NCBI GenBank assembly: GCA_963281255.1
Contig: OY725499.1
Coordinates: forward strand, 1,806,096 to 1,870,095
Reading direction: 5' to 3'
Origin: Aphrocallistes beatrix
Lineage: Eukaryota > Porifera > Hexactinellida > Sceptrulophora > Aphrocallistidae
DNA: 64,000 nucleotides
Numbering within the stretch: the stretch's first letter is position 1; each line of letters opens with the position of its first letter. This document shows, in pieces, positions 22,851 to 34,730 of the stretch. The translations under genes and the position numbers were made by a program. The notes beneath the pieces were generated by a model, which saw nothing but the letters and a program-made list of their open reading frames with translations, was not told the origin of the DNA and did no database searches.

Positions 22851-24150
22851 TTAAAAGAGAAGATTAAAAATTAAATATTATACGTAGAGATTCAAATTTT
22901 AAAGTCATTCAGCTGCTTATGAAAAAACAACCATATAATTAATAAGTAATCAATATCAGGTGTTAGTGACACCTCGAAATTCGTTAAAATACCCATCGAC
23001 TAAATGTTAAGTTGAAAACGTGGAGAAGTTGTTTACAACGCAACCAACGCTTGCTCATAACCAATTTATAGGACTTTTCATCGGTATTTACAGTCCTAAA
23101 ATTAAGTATAAACAAAATTTATCATTTTAATACTTTTATTTAACCATGAATGTGAGTAACAGAAGGACAGTTAGGACCTGTAAAATTGTTGTTTAAGGTT
23201 GCTGTTGGTCCTGCGCGCTCCGGGTCATTAGTGGGCGGCGACCCTGTATGTATAAAATCAAAAGATTAAGCTACTAAAAAATTTTAGGGAACAAAACTAA
23301 CTCAGACAAATCACAATTAAGATCAAAATTCGGAGAATTTTTTTTATTTTTAAAAATGCCTTTTTGGGTAATGATTACATTTTAACACTCGTAAAATCAC
23401 TCTTGGTGCTTTTGGAGGTCGAATATCTGTTTTGTTTCGGTGCATAACACAGCGAGTTTAATGCTATCTTGATTCCCTCGATGAGAATTGATACCGAATT
23501 GTCCCTATCTTCAAGCCTTGTGTATAGGGTGGAGAATATTAAATTTAGAAAGTTCTTGAACCAAAAATGGATATACACGTAGTTGAATTTTAAAAATCGA
23601 CTATCACAGCAAAATTAACCGTAATTGGTTGTCTCAATATGCAAGTCGTTTTTCAAGGATAAACAAGGCCGATAAGGTCAACAGGAAAATGTGAAAAGTC
23701 TACTTATACCTTGTAAGAATTTAATTTTTCTTTAATTTGATTTTCTATGCCAAAATGTCAAGTACTACGCTTTTTCCAAATAATAGACGTACTTGGTCCC
23801 AGAAACGTGAAGAGTAAATATTTTAAAATTCCAAACATTAACAGTGGGGCACGAAACCTCATTTTGGTGGTATTGACACTTTTTGTTGATAATAGAGTAT
23901 AAACAAGTATTATTGACCTTTAGGTTATCGAACCTTTTAAATGGATTGAGATTATCTGAAATGCTTCAGATATCCAAATTATGACGTCATTGCAGTTATG
24001 CTACAATTCCCAAAATATTAGTAAAATAGAATACGTATATCCAAGATAATGAGATGTTCAATCATCTTCTGGCAAGATAAGCGAATTTACAAGTTTTTCT
24101 TGGTCACTAATATCCTCAATTAAATAACACGCTAGCGTCTGGGACTGATT
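22851..24150. other. intron sequence, no recognisable gene
   Basis: AT-rich. The frame at 23375-23578 (minus) has no family resemblance. The stretch around 24120-24150 leads into the end of the RAG1-like fossil; its left terminus could not be fixed. Confidence 0.35.
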
Positions 24151-24152
24151 CC

Positions 24153-24477
24153 TTACCCTTCTTTGAGTAAAAGGAGTGGGTCGCTCTGATACAGCAACCG
24201 GGTAAAAACATCTTTAATATTATCTTCAAAGCTGAACTTACGAGATAAACGTCCTCTATATCGACGGATCAACTTATTACTCGCTTCAAGACCTTCTAGT
24301 GATAATTGTTCCAGCACTAATCCATTATTGAAACAAGAAATTATGTCTGGTGCGTGTGCTAATACCTTGTGTAGCGTTTGTGCAATATTAGCCCAAGGAA
24401 ACGTTTTCAAAATTAGTAGATAGAGTTTCCGGCACACGAGTGCTAGTTCTTCCGTGTCTATACGACGTCCACAGTTA
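24153..24477 (-). pseudogene. RAG1/Transib-like transposase, C-terminal part
   Basis: Third segment of a split fossil (see 49205-50281 and 25048-25562). The minus-strand peptide carries TLHKVLAHAPDII, then LSLEGLEASNKLIRRYRGRL, then DNIKDVFTRLL and SDPLLLL. In RAG1 and Transib transposases the corresponding region holds an HK-LAH-P-II helix followed by an E-G-x-E-x-x-NK motif that includes the last acid of the catalytic triad; both are visible here. Frame is open from about 24465 to 24153, ending in a stop. The mariner derivative 24480-25045 separates it from the middle segment. Related unclassified Transib-like families share these motifs, so the exact family is uncertain. Confidence 0.7.
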
Positions 24478-24479
24478 TA

Positions 24480-25045
24480 CTAGGGCATTCAAAAATGGAT
24501 CGGAAACCAAGATGAGTAGTCAGAATGGAATGAATGGCCTCCGATGAAATCTCCATACTCTGCTCTAACTGCTCGATTGTTATACACTTATCTTCCCTGA
24601 CTTTGCTCTCGATTAGAGCAACATTCTCTGGGGTGCTGACGGACACCGGTCTCCCAGATCGAGGTAGATCTGACACGTCTGTATTTCCAGACTGAAATCG
24701 TGCAGCCCATCGCTCGACCGTTGATCTGGAAGGGCAGTCCATGCACAATACCTCCTGCAACTCTTTGTAGATGAGTACCGGCTGGATGCGGAGTTTTGTG
24801 CGAAACTCAATGTAAGCTCTCCGTTTCAGATTAAAATTGTCATCCTTGGAAGCCATAATTTTACCAGTATGTTGAAATGATGTGTGAATAAATTGATCAG
24901 AAATTTGTAATTTTCATTCAATCAAGCTAAGATTTTCAGTAAATCAAGCTAAGATATATGGTTGTCTTATAGATAAAAATTGATTTGTTTACTATTATAG
25001 TTTGTGAAATATACCATGACCCGCAAGACTTATTGAACGACCTAG
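24480..25045 (-). mobile_element. mariner deletion derivative
   Basis: Element of 566 bp with TA on both sides (24478-24479, 25046-25047). It encodes the N-terminal part of the same transposase as 2964-4000 (start at 24856, about 125 residues of paired helix-turn-helix). It then runs straight into the opposite terminal repeat (tagggcattcaaaaa) at 24495. So the catalytic part is deleted while both ends are kept, a typical non-autonomous derivative. It could still make a DNA-binding fragment, but that is only a possibility. Confidence 0.8.
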
Positions 25046-25047
25046 TA

Positions 25048-25562
25048 CACTCTCAAGATAGCTCCAAGGTAAGTATGAATCAAAAGGATAGCTTTTTGTA
25101 ATCTGTATGTATCGTTGAGTACCCAATATAAGAAATCCTTCTCACTGCTCATTCTTTGCACAAACAACGCCTGGCTACATTCAAGTAGTGGAGGTTCCCC
25201 CTTGTGAAGATGCAAAATCAATTAGAATATTTATTTTTTTTCTCAGTAATCCGCAGACATAATTTCTTGCACTTTTGACCTTCACTGAACTCGGTGACCA
25301 TGTGCAATTTCCACCATTTAGATGACCGATTAAGCCCATGAACCAATTAAAACAAATAAAAATAGATAAGCGTGCAAAGGTGTACTGGGAATTATATCGA
25401 TATCAGATAAAGGAACATGCGTGAGATCAAAACGTTGATCGCTAGTTAGAGAGAGAAATTCTTCCTCATTGACTTCCTGGAAGAGAACCTTTGGCATCGC
25501 CGATAAACCTGTTTATTGGAAAACCATCGCTGACTAAGTCTACATCGTGAATCTGTTTGAAT
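25048..25562 (-). pseudogene. RAG1/Transib-like transposase, middle part
   Basis: Reads on the minus strand from 25562 down: KQIHDVDLVSDGFPINRF, then after a frame change EVNEEEFLSLTSDQRFDLTH, PLSDIDIIPSTPLHAYL, FNWFMGLIGHL, TWSPSSVKVKSA, and later IDFASSQGGTSTT. This order fits the segment between the CxxC zinc pair and the HK-LAH motif in the RAG1/Transib superfamily. At least three frameshifts and several stops are present. The upstream piece lies across the 23.6-kb insertion at 49205-50281, and the reading frame runs on if the insertion and one target copy are removed. Confidence 0.65.
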
Positions 25563-25570
25563 GTACCAGT

Positions 25571-26375
25571 ACGAGTGTTATGTTGGCTTAGTATCCCACT
25601 GAGCACACTTGAAGTGTAAATTTGAGAACTTTCCCAATGTCCGATTTGGATAAATTCGGTGTTATTGGAAAGAGGAGGAAGCGACGTTTATGAAAATGTA
25701 ACATTCTATTTTTTCACCTTTTAGTTGATAAAATTTTATAGTCGAACCGAGCACAGCCTCAACCAATAATTTTAGTAGTTTATCTCAAAAATTATAATTC
25801 AAGAGCTTGCACTCATATTTCTGAATAACCGACGTTTATGCAGTTTAAATTTCATAAGCATTCAGTTAAGTTCGGACGTTTACCCCTCCTGATAGTATCA
25901 GAGTGAGCATGCTTTAAGCTCTGATTTTTCAATATATTCAAGATGTAATTCCGCTGGATGTATTATTATTGATAGAATAGACACGGACGTTTTAAGAGAC
26001 GTGATTTGAATCGTCTAAATTCATTAGTTTCTTAGGACAACCTCATCAAAGTTCACTAAAAATCCGAAATTTTGAATGCTGACTTCTGGCGACTTTTCCT
26101 ACATTTTTATCTAGCTTTCAGGGTTAATACTCCATCAAAGTATTCTTTATTACCTTATATCTTATTTTAAATAATAAAAACATAGGGCTGCTAATCGATT
26201 TTTTGAAATATTCCATTTTTAATCCATCCATATTCGAGCATCTTCCACAATAGGAAATTGTATTCCAGCAACTCTATACTGTATACACAGAAGTGATTGT
26301 ATAAAGATAAGACTATTAACTAAAGTGATACAATGACTGTCTTTCTTGCTTGAAGTTATAGTTCCAATAATTTTA
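25571..26375. repeat. left terminal inverted repeat of the MULE-like element
   Basis: Matches, inverted, 49024-49196, 48225-48563 and 37184-37516 taken in that order. The right arm is broken by two later insertions (48564-49023 and 37517-48220); the left arm is whole and serves as the empty-site reference for both. Confidence 0.8.
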
Positions 26376-26616
26376 CTTTACTTTTAATCTTATAATTAGA
26401 ATACTTGACAGGTAGTCCTGACTCCTGATTACAACATCGATGTTTTACACTGCAGAATTACGTAGGTATATAATGCACTCATTTCGAAACTTTGAGAAAT
26501 CGCTCATATTTACGAACATATCTTATTTATTATATTGACCTTTTACTAACATCTGAAATCGTGTTTATTTTTTTGATATTTTTTTTATCATTATCACATC
26601 ACCATTAACAAATTTA

Positions 26617-28919
26617 TGGAACATTCATACAAAGGTAAGTGAAAGATGGAATGTTTTGGAGACTTTAGATAATTTTTGATCTTAAAATGTTTTAGATCTC
26701 CCTAAAGATCTTTCCAAGCTTGTCAGTGTCTTGACTGAGAAATAATCTACTTTTGATGCACTGCAAAAGAAATTAGCTTTCCGTGGAGACTCATTATGGA
26801 GTGAACTGTCCAAATCAAATTATGGTCGGAACAGACAAGGTTTGAGACATAAACTTTATCTCAAGTGGAAAAATAACTCGCATAATATTCGGGGAATTTT
26901 GGAGCGCCACCTCTCCCCCACTAAGACTAATGATATCTCCAAAGAATTAAATGATGAAAGACTTGAGGTATGTATTCGTATGGATTTGCTTTCTAATGAA
27001 ATGAGAACTTCCCTAATATATATCTTCAATCGTCCTGAGGGATATTTGTGTTAGGATCCAAGAGAATGATTCGACAGCTAAGTTATTTTCTAGTGAATTA
27101 GATTGGGAGTCGATCGAGAACGATTTATACGATGATAATTTGTTAATTGTTTACTCCTCTGTCGCATCTGAATTGGATGTATGTATATACTGAACTAAAA
27201 GAGAAATTTCAGGGGTTTGATCTTGATTCTGAATATAGCATGGTAAAGTCATTATACAACGTTTTTATTAATTGTGAAGCTAAACTGTGGGTTGATGGTT
27301 GTATTTTTCATGGTTGTAATGAACTACTAGATATTATTCCAGGGTTTGTTCAATTTACTGATATAAATCTAGTTAATTGCTGTGAGGACTTCACATCTAA
27401 TATATTAAATAGATTTAGTGATAAATTGATAGAACGAAGTACATTGGTTGTAATGTGGATCGTATCTACATTACAGTTAAACAATGAGTTAAGGTGTAGA
27501 TCAATAGGTAATTTGTTTGATAAAAATCACGTTTTGTTGAGTAGTGACATGCTTTCAGAATTCGTTACTTGGATACAAAAATTAAGAAAAGAATTTCATA
27601 ATCATGGTGTTGAGGTTTTGAGATCTCTATATACCGAATGTTTAGTAAAATTAGAGAAAGATTTGTTTTTAGATGTTTCTTGTCCTCATAATGTGCCTAT
27701 CCCCTTATTGGGAAATGAAGAATTTGAAATAGATCTTATTGATTCCTGCAACAATTCAATATCTTTGCAGGAATCAATAAGATCTATTGACAGCCATGAC
27801 CAATTTACTGGTGAATTTTATCTTGATAATGGAGAATGGAACAGCATTTACTATACAGATGTCGAAGGTAGAGGTCGACTTAACAGAAACTGGACTAATT
27901 TAATTTCAAATAAATTTTCCATAGTAAATTCTTTTTGTGTACTTAAGTTTAAAAATTATTGGATTAAGAAAAATTCTAGTCGAAAAGTAAAATCTTCATT
28001 TTTTCAAGCCTCTGCAGTTTGTAAATTCTCTAATTGTTACAGTTTTTATTTCACAATTGAAGATGATGTTACATCACTAGATTATGTATAATAATCCAAT
28101 ATACCAGTGCATTATAGGTGTGAAGGTATTTTTTCTTCAGAACACTCAGATGGTATGACGAACTATGCTCGTCATTTATCTTGTAGTGAAAGACAAAAAA
28201 TGGGGGAGAATTTAATGCAAAATACTACTACGAATACTTTTCATTAGCAGGTTAATAGTGTAGATAATTTTTTAGAATTTAATAATGGTAATTTTAATAA
28301 TCTAAAATCACAAAATTGTTTACGTTAAATTAAGTCAAAAACTAGATTTTCAAACAATGATATGCTAGATATTATTGCCACCCAAAAATATTTCCGCTTA
28401 CTCCTACATGAAGGTTTGATCCCTGGATATATACAATATATCGCACAAGAACCATATGTCATTAATTTATATTCACAAAAACAGATAGATGTTTTAAAGC
28501 TTAATAAAAAACAAAAAAATGTTCTGAATTTGGATGCGACTGGATCTTTAATATTTAAACCGCCATTTTGTTCGAATATAATATTTTACTATGCGCTAAC
28601 ATTGCAGCACCCCGAATACCGCACTAGTCCTGTACCTATAGCTGAAATGATCAGTAGCAATCATGGTGCAGCTGAAATTACTCATTTTTTAAATAAATGG
28701 GTATTAACTAGTAAGTTAATAATGAATAGAGAAATAAAGATCGTTCAAATCGAATTGGATTATAGTTGGGCCATGATGCACAGTGCATGCATTTCATTTA
28801 ACAAAATAAATGTTTTAAGCTACCTTGATAAGTGTTGGGAAGTAGTAAATAATGTCAAACCTGAATTTAGCTTTAGTACAGTCCTTCATCTTTGTTCTGT
28901 ACATATTATGCATCGTATA
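26617..28919 (+). pseudogene. MULE-like DDE transposase, N-terminal and central part
   Basis: A short first exon from ATG 26617 appears to splice (GTAAGT at 26636) to an acceptor after TTTTAG at 26694; the join restores an Asp codon in frame. The body has a long helical N-terminal domain (26842-28091), then GIFSSEHSDGMTNYARHL and LSCSER-type residues (28110-28190), then the core. VLNLDATGSLIF (28524 on) gives the first acid and VQIELDYSWAMMHS (28745 on) the second. In-frame stops occur near 27052, 28089, 28246 and 28326. The frame is cut at 28919 by the Tc1 and resumes at 30259 without a shift. The family pattern (NLDATGS, then a D-SW motif, then an SNAxxEN motif) is one I know from uncharacterised animal transposases. 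The assignment to the MULE superfamily is inference. Confidence 0.6.
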
Positions 28920-30258
28920 CAGGTGGTTAAGAAATTGATGTCCCTTTTTTGAAATCAAATAAGATTATTAATTAACCAAATTAATCGTGTTTTAGCTTCA
29001 AATTCTCTTTCTACATACTGTAAATAATAGAATTTATATTCATTCTAAAAAGTGTTGATACAAAAAAATCATTTTGTTCAAATATCATTAGTTCTCATAG
29101 ACTAGAAATAATCATGGTCAAAGAAGTAACTCTAGCCGCCCGTACACGTGCAGTTTGCATGATAGAAGCTGGAATTTTTATTAAAAAAGTTGCCAAAGAT
29201 ATAGGGGTATCTGTCCGTACCATTCGGCGTTGGTTGCTGAGGTTCAAGGCTGGTGAATCACTACAGAACAGGGGGGGGCCGTGGAAGAAAAACGTCCGTC
29301 ACTATGGTGCCCAAAGTGGTCATTGCCAAGACAATCGGTAAAAAAATGAAATCCACAAGACTTATCTCCAGGAATCTTAAATCTAAAGGGTTTTCTATCT
29401 CCCACGTGACGGTACACACGTATTTACGCAAAAATCTGAAAGTTCGATCATTCAAACCTCAGGTTCAACCCAAATTGACGGAAAAACAGAGGACAGCTCG
29501 CCTAAAATTCTGTAATGAGAGAAAGAATTGAACAATTGAAAACTGGCAGAGGGTTTTATTCTCGGATGAGTCCGCCTTCGAGTTATTTCACACTCCAAAT
29601 AAGCAAAACGACCGAGTTTGGGCAAAATTAAGTGTCAATGTCCCCCCGACTGAAAAGGTCAAATTTCCTGGAAAGGTCATGGTGTGGGGTGTGATGTCAT
29701 ATCAAGCACTCTCACACCTCCACATAATCCCCAAAGGGCAAACTATGACATCAGAATACTGTGTAGAAACAATATTGAAACAATCTCTAACATCCACTAT
29801 GCTTCGAACGAGAGATTCAGGGACTATTCTGGAGAAAAAAATGTTGCCAGAAAGGTCTAAAGCGATATTTCAACAAGATGGGGCCCCAGCACATACCTCT
29901 AAGAAAAGCCAGGAATGGCTAAAAACAATATACCGGGATTTTGGACTAAGGATATATGGCCTGCGAACTCGCCAGACTAAAATTCTATTGAAAACGTCTG
30001 GCCAATTTTGCAAACCAAGCTAGATTCAATGGAGCGTGCAACAAACCTAAAAATGTTAGAAAATCAACTAATTGAAGCCTGGAAGGAATTCTCACCAGTG
30101 ACCCTAGAGAAACTCATAGCGGGGATGCCTTCTCGCATTAAAAAATGATTTTAATTAAATGGAGATTACATAGGAAAGTAAATAGTACACCTTTCTAGTT
30201 TGCATTATTGTAGTAATATGTATGGTACAAAATGGGACATCAATTTCTTAACATCCTG
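28920..30258 (+). mobile_element. Tc1-like element
   Basis: Ends caggtggttaagaaattgat and atcaatttcttaacatcctg, TA at 28918-28919 and 30259-30260; 1339 bp. Inserted inside the transposase gene of the MULE-like element; removing it with one TA restores the reading frame exactly. Confidence 0.9.
29114..30146 (+). pseudogene. Tc1-like transposase, frameshifted
   Basis: N-terminal helix-turn-helix from MVKEVTLAARTRAVCMIEAG with a homeodomain-like second half (VAKDIGVSVRTIRRW) and the linker GGP in place of GRP. A frameshift follows near 29275 in a run of nine G's. Then come VTVHTYLRKNL, a TAG/TGA-broken join near 29530, FSDESAFELF (first Asp, 29566 on) and FQQDGAPAHTS (second Asp, 29870 on). A further shift falls near 29960, where the motif before the final Glu (NSIENVWP in a shifted frame) lies. 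Length without breaks would be near 340 residues, normal for Tc1. Breaks at a homopolymer make this a fairly young copy. Confidence 0.8.
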
Positions 30259-31270
30259 TAAGTTATAATATAGATAAAAAATTTAAAATAGAAAATAAAA
30301 TTAAAAAAGTAATATTACATGCTATTGGTACAATGGTTAAGAGTAATAATATGGAGGAGATAAAACTTGTTTTTGAGTCTCTTTGTCATTTATTATACAG
30401 CGAAGTGAATTCTTCTTATGTAGGAGATGGTCTAGTTAATTCAGAGAGGTTAATAAAGGGAGAGATAAAAATAGACAGTTTCCATCCTGAAACACTTGAT
30501 GAGGAATCGATAACGAGGGAAATTTGTGAAACATACAAGAAAAAATAGCCTTTTGGAAGAGATTTTGATAATATTTTTAATACATGCCTAAATATGATTA
30601 AGTTAGCACCTCAAAATGAAAAAAAGATTACTAAAAAGATTAAAAATGCATTTTATTATCCAGAAATTCTTGACTATTTAATGACTTATTATTTTCCTTT
30701 GCTTCCCTTTTGGACAGGAATCATTTTAAGCAAGATTAATGATAGCACAACTGATAGTAACGCCATTATTGAAAATTGTTTTAGAATTGTAAAATATTCC
30801 ATTTTCAAATCTGAAACTAATATTAAAGCTGGAGACTTTATTCGTACGATATTTACTCATATTGATGATAGATTAGCAACTTTTAAATTTGTATTTCAGC
30901 CCTTGGCAGATAAGGTGTTCAAGTCTAAAAAGAGGCAGTATGAAGTAATTAACGAGGAGGAATGTCAGGAAGAATGGGGGAAAAGAAAAAAACTTAGGCG
31001 GAGTTACATTAAATCAGTTCCTAGTAAAAAAATAGAAAAAGTATTCGATAGTTTTAAGGTTGGTTTATTTTCTGTTCCAAATAAAAAGAAGAGGGTATCA
31101 TCTATAGTGAATTCAGGGGCTAAGAAAGCTAAAATTGATGAATCTCTTGAGACACAAGTAGTTCTTCCTCAAGCTGATATTGAAATACTCACTGACTTAG
31201 ACGTTTTAGCAGTCGTTAATTTAGACTTCTTATTACCACCATTCAAACCTTTGTCAAGTCTTGGTAAAAC
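30259..31270 (+). pseudogene. MULE-like DDE transposase, C-terminal part
   Basis: Continues the frame of 26617-28919. Contains ESLCHLLYSEVNSSY, one in-frame TAG at 30546, then FPLLPFWTGIIL and TTDSNAIIENCFRIVKYSIF. The SNAxxEN(W/C)FR motif holds the likely third acid. It is followed by KAGDFIRTIF and a basic, low-complexity tail (KKRVSS, GAKKAKID) that could be a nuclear signal. The end is cut by the MITE at 31270-31727. Apart from the TAG the frame is open for about 340 codons, so decay is light. Confidence 0.6.
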
Positions 31271-31727
31271 TAATGAAAGTATTTGCACACTTCATTATCT
31301 CACGTTGATTTAATACTAAATGGGTCTATTTATGAAGATTAAAACTCCGAAACGGCAAGTGGTACAACTAATCGGGTTTCAGATTCGAATTATTATTGTA
31401 GGATATTTCTAATCAATTATTAATTCCCAATGTTTTCAAATTATCAATCACTGCCACCTTGTGCCACATTTGTCCCTTTTTATCACTATACAATTATGGT
31501 GATGTACTACCTCTTGTGTCACAGGTTGATAATTTTACTCATTGGGTTGAGCAATTTATTAGAAATATCCTACAATAACTAATTCGAATGCGAAGATTTC
31601 GAATCTGAAACCCGATTAGTTGTATCACTTACCGTTTCGGAGTTTTAATCTTCATAAATAGACCCATTTTAGTGTTAAATCAACGTGAGATAATGAAGTG
31701 TGCAAATACTTTTGTCTGGGTACTGTA
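31270..31727. repeat. Tc1-type MITE, left tip worn
   Basis: The right end caaatacttttgtctgggta then ctg matches the family at 58880-59358. The left tip is mutated, but the arm from agtatttgcacacttcatta onward is present. Interior palindromic. Inserted in the 3' part of the MULE-like gene. Confidence 0.65.
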
Positions 31728-31809
31728 GAAGTATGCAAGGAATTTGGGCTTCACTTTGTGAAATCAATAACTACGTACTACATATGAAAACAGTAACAAC
31801 AAAATATTT

Positions 31810-31958
31810 AATTTGAATGAATTAGTTCCTATATCCACTTATCAAGTACCGAAGGATGGGAATTGTCTATTTTCATCTCTCTCTTATTTAATTACTGGTA
31901 CTATTGATTATTATCATAAATACGTATTTGAACCCAACCCTGCCATACGTGAACAATG
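31810..31958 (+). pseudogene. OTU cysteine protease, N-terminal fragment
   Basis: Encodes VPKDGNCLFSSLSYLITG and then YYHKYVF, ending at a TGA. D-G-N-C-L-F followed by a Ser/Leu helix is the hallmark of the OTU (ovarian tumour) protease fold; the Cys codon at 31864-31866 would be the nucleophile. The catalytic His part is not clearly readable in 31960-33050. It lies downstream of the MULE-like transposase within the same terminal repeats, so it probably belongs to that element as a second domain or gene. A role in removing ubiquitin is the family function; here it is a fragment. Confidence 0.65.
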
Positions 31959-31959
31959 A

Positions 31960-33052
31960 CTCTAGCATGTCTATACAGATACTGGTGTATGGAAATTTCT
32001 AGACCGTCTCTATATCAGTGTTCACTTGTAGACATCCAACACCCCTATTCATTACGATATTTATACCAGTATAGGTTGCTCAAGGTAGGCTTCCCTAAGT
32101 GCAGATTTATAATGGGATTTGTCTGGTTTGGGGCTCAAAATTGGAAAAGGCGTACTTCTGATAGCCTTCCACAGTTATGGTCGGAGTAAGATTAGAGGGA
32201 GTTTAATAATTTTTCTAAGCCCCATAAACCCCATAAACTTTGCTTAGTAATGGCGAAAATATATATACTCAAATCATTTGTTGCAGAAGAGTAAACATTA
32301 ACATTTATTACGTGTAAAGGATTCTGGCTGACTCAAATCCTAGTTCACAAAGTACATATAACTATATTAAATTGTCGTGGATTCTAACATAACAACGCCC
32401 ACTACAAACAATATTAGAAAATAAAATTTTCTATTGAAAGCAATTCCAATGAATACAACCTCAGTACCATCAGAAGTTTCATATCAGGAGTTGGTCTAAT
32501 TTGAAAGATATTTTTGTGCTTCTTTTCAATATTTTTTGTTCTGATTTATATTATATATTTTACATTTTTGGATAATATATTTACCTATGTTCTTTTTATA
32601 ATATATTTTTATTGTTTTATTATGTATTTTGTATGTATTATTTGTTCTATTGTGTATGTTATAGCCAGGAGTCTCACTATCCTTAGGTGCTACTAGTAAA
32701 AAAATGATAAAAACTGGTTCTAGTAGCTCGTTACATTGCCTTCGAATTAACCCTCCAGTGGGAAGTGAGCTCGTACCTGGCCAAATTAATGTGTATTCTT
32801 TGTGGATTACAAACATTAAAATTATATACTTTATTCTATTCTCCTTTGGAATGTTTCCCTAACTGTGATCCGAGACCCAAAAAGCGAAGTATTATGGTAA
32901 TTGGGATCATTGTCCTTCATAAAAGCTAGAATGGCTTAAAGAGATTGGGGAACATTATTATTTTCTACAAATGATAACATTAAATCCTATTTAAGCTTGA
33001 GACCTTCATAATTATAAAGATATCGCGGTCGAATGCAATAATATATATTTAG
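31960..33052. other. decayed tail of the MULE-like element
   Basis: May contain the rest of the OTU region (a GVWKFLDRLY stretch near 31985), but stops are frequent. Very AT-rich at 32520-32680. No clear feature. Confidence 0.3.
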
Positions 33053-33054
33053 TA

Positions 33055-34378
33055 CGAGGGGGGGTAGAAAAGTTCCCGGAAATTATTAAGGAAATTTATA
33101 ATTGGACTTGGATATTTTAATGTATTGTTTATTATTTTTCAACATAATCTCCTTTAACTGCTGAAACACTTTTTCCAGCGTTCCACCCAACCTGCATATG
33201 AACTTTCGTACCATTCTGGAGGAGTACCGCTGACCCACTGATATACAGCACTTCCAATCGCAGACCTAGAGCTATAATGGTTCCCTTTCAAATTCCTTTT
33301 CAGTGTAGGGAATAGTGCGAAGTCGCTAGGTGCCAGATCAAGTGAATATGGTGGATGGGGTAGTATTTCAAAGTCTAGTACATGAATCTTTGCGATTGAC
33401 TTGTGTGCAGCATGTGGTCTTGCATTATCCATGTGGAGCAAAATCACCTTCCTGATCTTTCCACGCCGTTTTTCTTTAATAGCAGGGTGTAATTTCTCTA
33501 TTAAAATGTTGATAAAGTAGTCACTGTTGATTGTTTGTCCCTTTGGCAAGTAGTCTACTAGTATAACTCCTTGGATATCCCAGAATACGGACGCCATGAC
33601 CTTTTGTTGCGATTTATCAACTCTAAACTTCTTCGGGGGAGGACTGCTGGTGATCTTCTACTGAGAACTCTGCTGTTTTGTCTCTGGATCATAGAAATAA
33701 ATCCAAGTTTCGTCCATAGTTATTATTCGATCGAGAAACTTCTTCTGCTCAGCGTTGTACCGTCGAAAGGTATCCTCACTTATTTCCATGCGGACACGTT
33801 TCTGATCATTATTAAGCATTTTAGGGACCCATATAGCAGATACTTTATTATACTCAAGACTTCGTGCAAAATTTCAACAATACTAGGCCTTGATATCCCT
33901 GTACACTCCTCCAAAAGATCCAAAGTGATTCTTCGATCTGCTTGAACCATTTCATCTATTCGATTGATGTTTTGCTGAGTAACCGAGGTTATTGGACGAC
34001 CGCTCCGTTTGTCATCTTCAAGGCTTATTCGGCGAGAACGAAAAACGTTCAACCCAGTCATATATGGCGGTTTTCCCTAGAGCTGCATCACCGTAAACAG
34101 CTTCCAGCCGTTTTACTATGTTAGAAGCATTCTCACCTTCGCTAACCAGGAACTTTATTACGGCTCTCTGCTCAAACTTAGAATTTTCAATCAGTGGTTT
34201 TGAAGCCATTGCCATCGTGGGGTGATATTCTAGAATTGAGAAACCGGAGAAAATTTTAACCATGTTACATTTTAAAAAGTACTCGTTAGTGACAATTATA
34301 TCATAGAATTTGTATTGTGGGTCATGTTAAATACCTCTCTACGAGCAAAATTTCGGGAACTTTTCTACCCCCCCCTCG
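33055..34378 (-). mobile_element. mariner-like element, third family
   Basis: 1324 bp, ends cgagggggggtagaaaagtt and inverted copy, TA at 33053-33054 and 34379-34380. Transposase on the minus strand. Among the best-preserved termini in the window, so relatively recent. Confidence 0.9.
33154..34263 (-). pseudogene. mariner transposase, frameshifted
   Basis: Starts at 34263 or at an inner Met (34212, MASKPLIENSKFEQRAVIK). The first helix-turn-helix ends YDWVERF, then after a shift SGRPITSVTQQNINRIDEMV and a second helix-turn-helix. The strand then reads through a broken segment (33780-33600) into VILLHMDNARPHAAHKS (second catalytic Asp) and ILPHPPYSLDLAPSDFALFP (third Asp). It ends WVERWKKCFSS at 33154. 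The first catalytic Asp (the TGDETW equivalent, in the complement near 33700-33720) is readable as DETWIYF. All three acids are therefore present but in different frames; at least three frameshifts. Confidence 0.8.
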
Positions 34379-34730
34379 TATATTAGGTATACTTTAAAAG
34401 ATTCCGATTTCTTAATTAAGGATTCAAAATAGGTATATTTAACCTTGATCAAATTTGGTTAAAGGTACTCATGTTTTGGATGAATTAGGAATACCATTAC
34501 ATACTTACATGTAAACATGAGCCATAATAAAAGCGTTTAATTTCGTGGGACATGGCGAGACGCATTAGGAAAATATTATACAAATAATTTTAAAAAAAGC
34601 GGGACACTTGTGGAAATTAGAAGACTAGGTCCAGCCAAAAAGGGACAATTGGCAAGTATGCCATTAGAGCATTACAGTAAGTAATTTTCGATGGCATGTA
34701 TGAATAAATAATACAACTTAATCTCTAAAG

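Noticed and set aside
32514-32696. Hydrophobic frame (60 codons) as a membrane peptide
   Set aside because: It is a run of T-rich sequence with a matching frame on the other strand; composition explains it.
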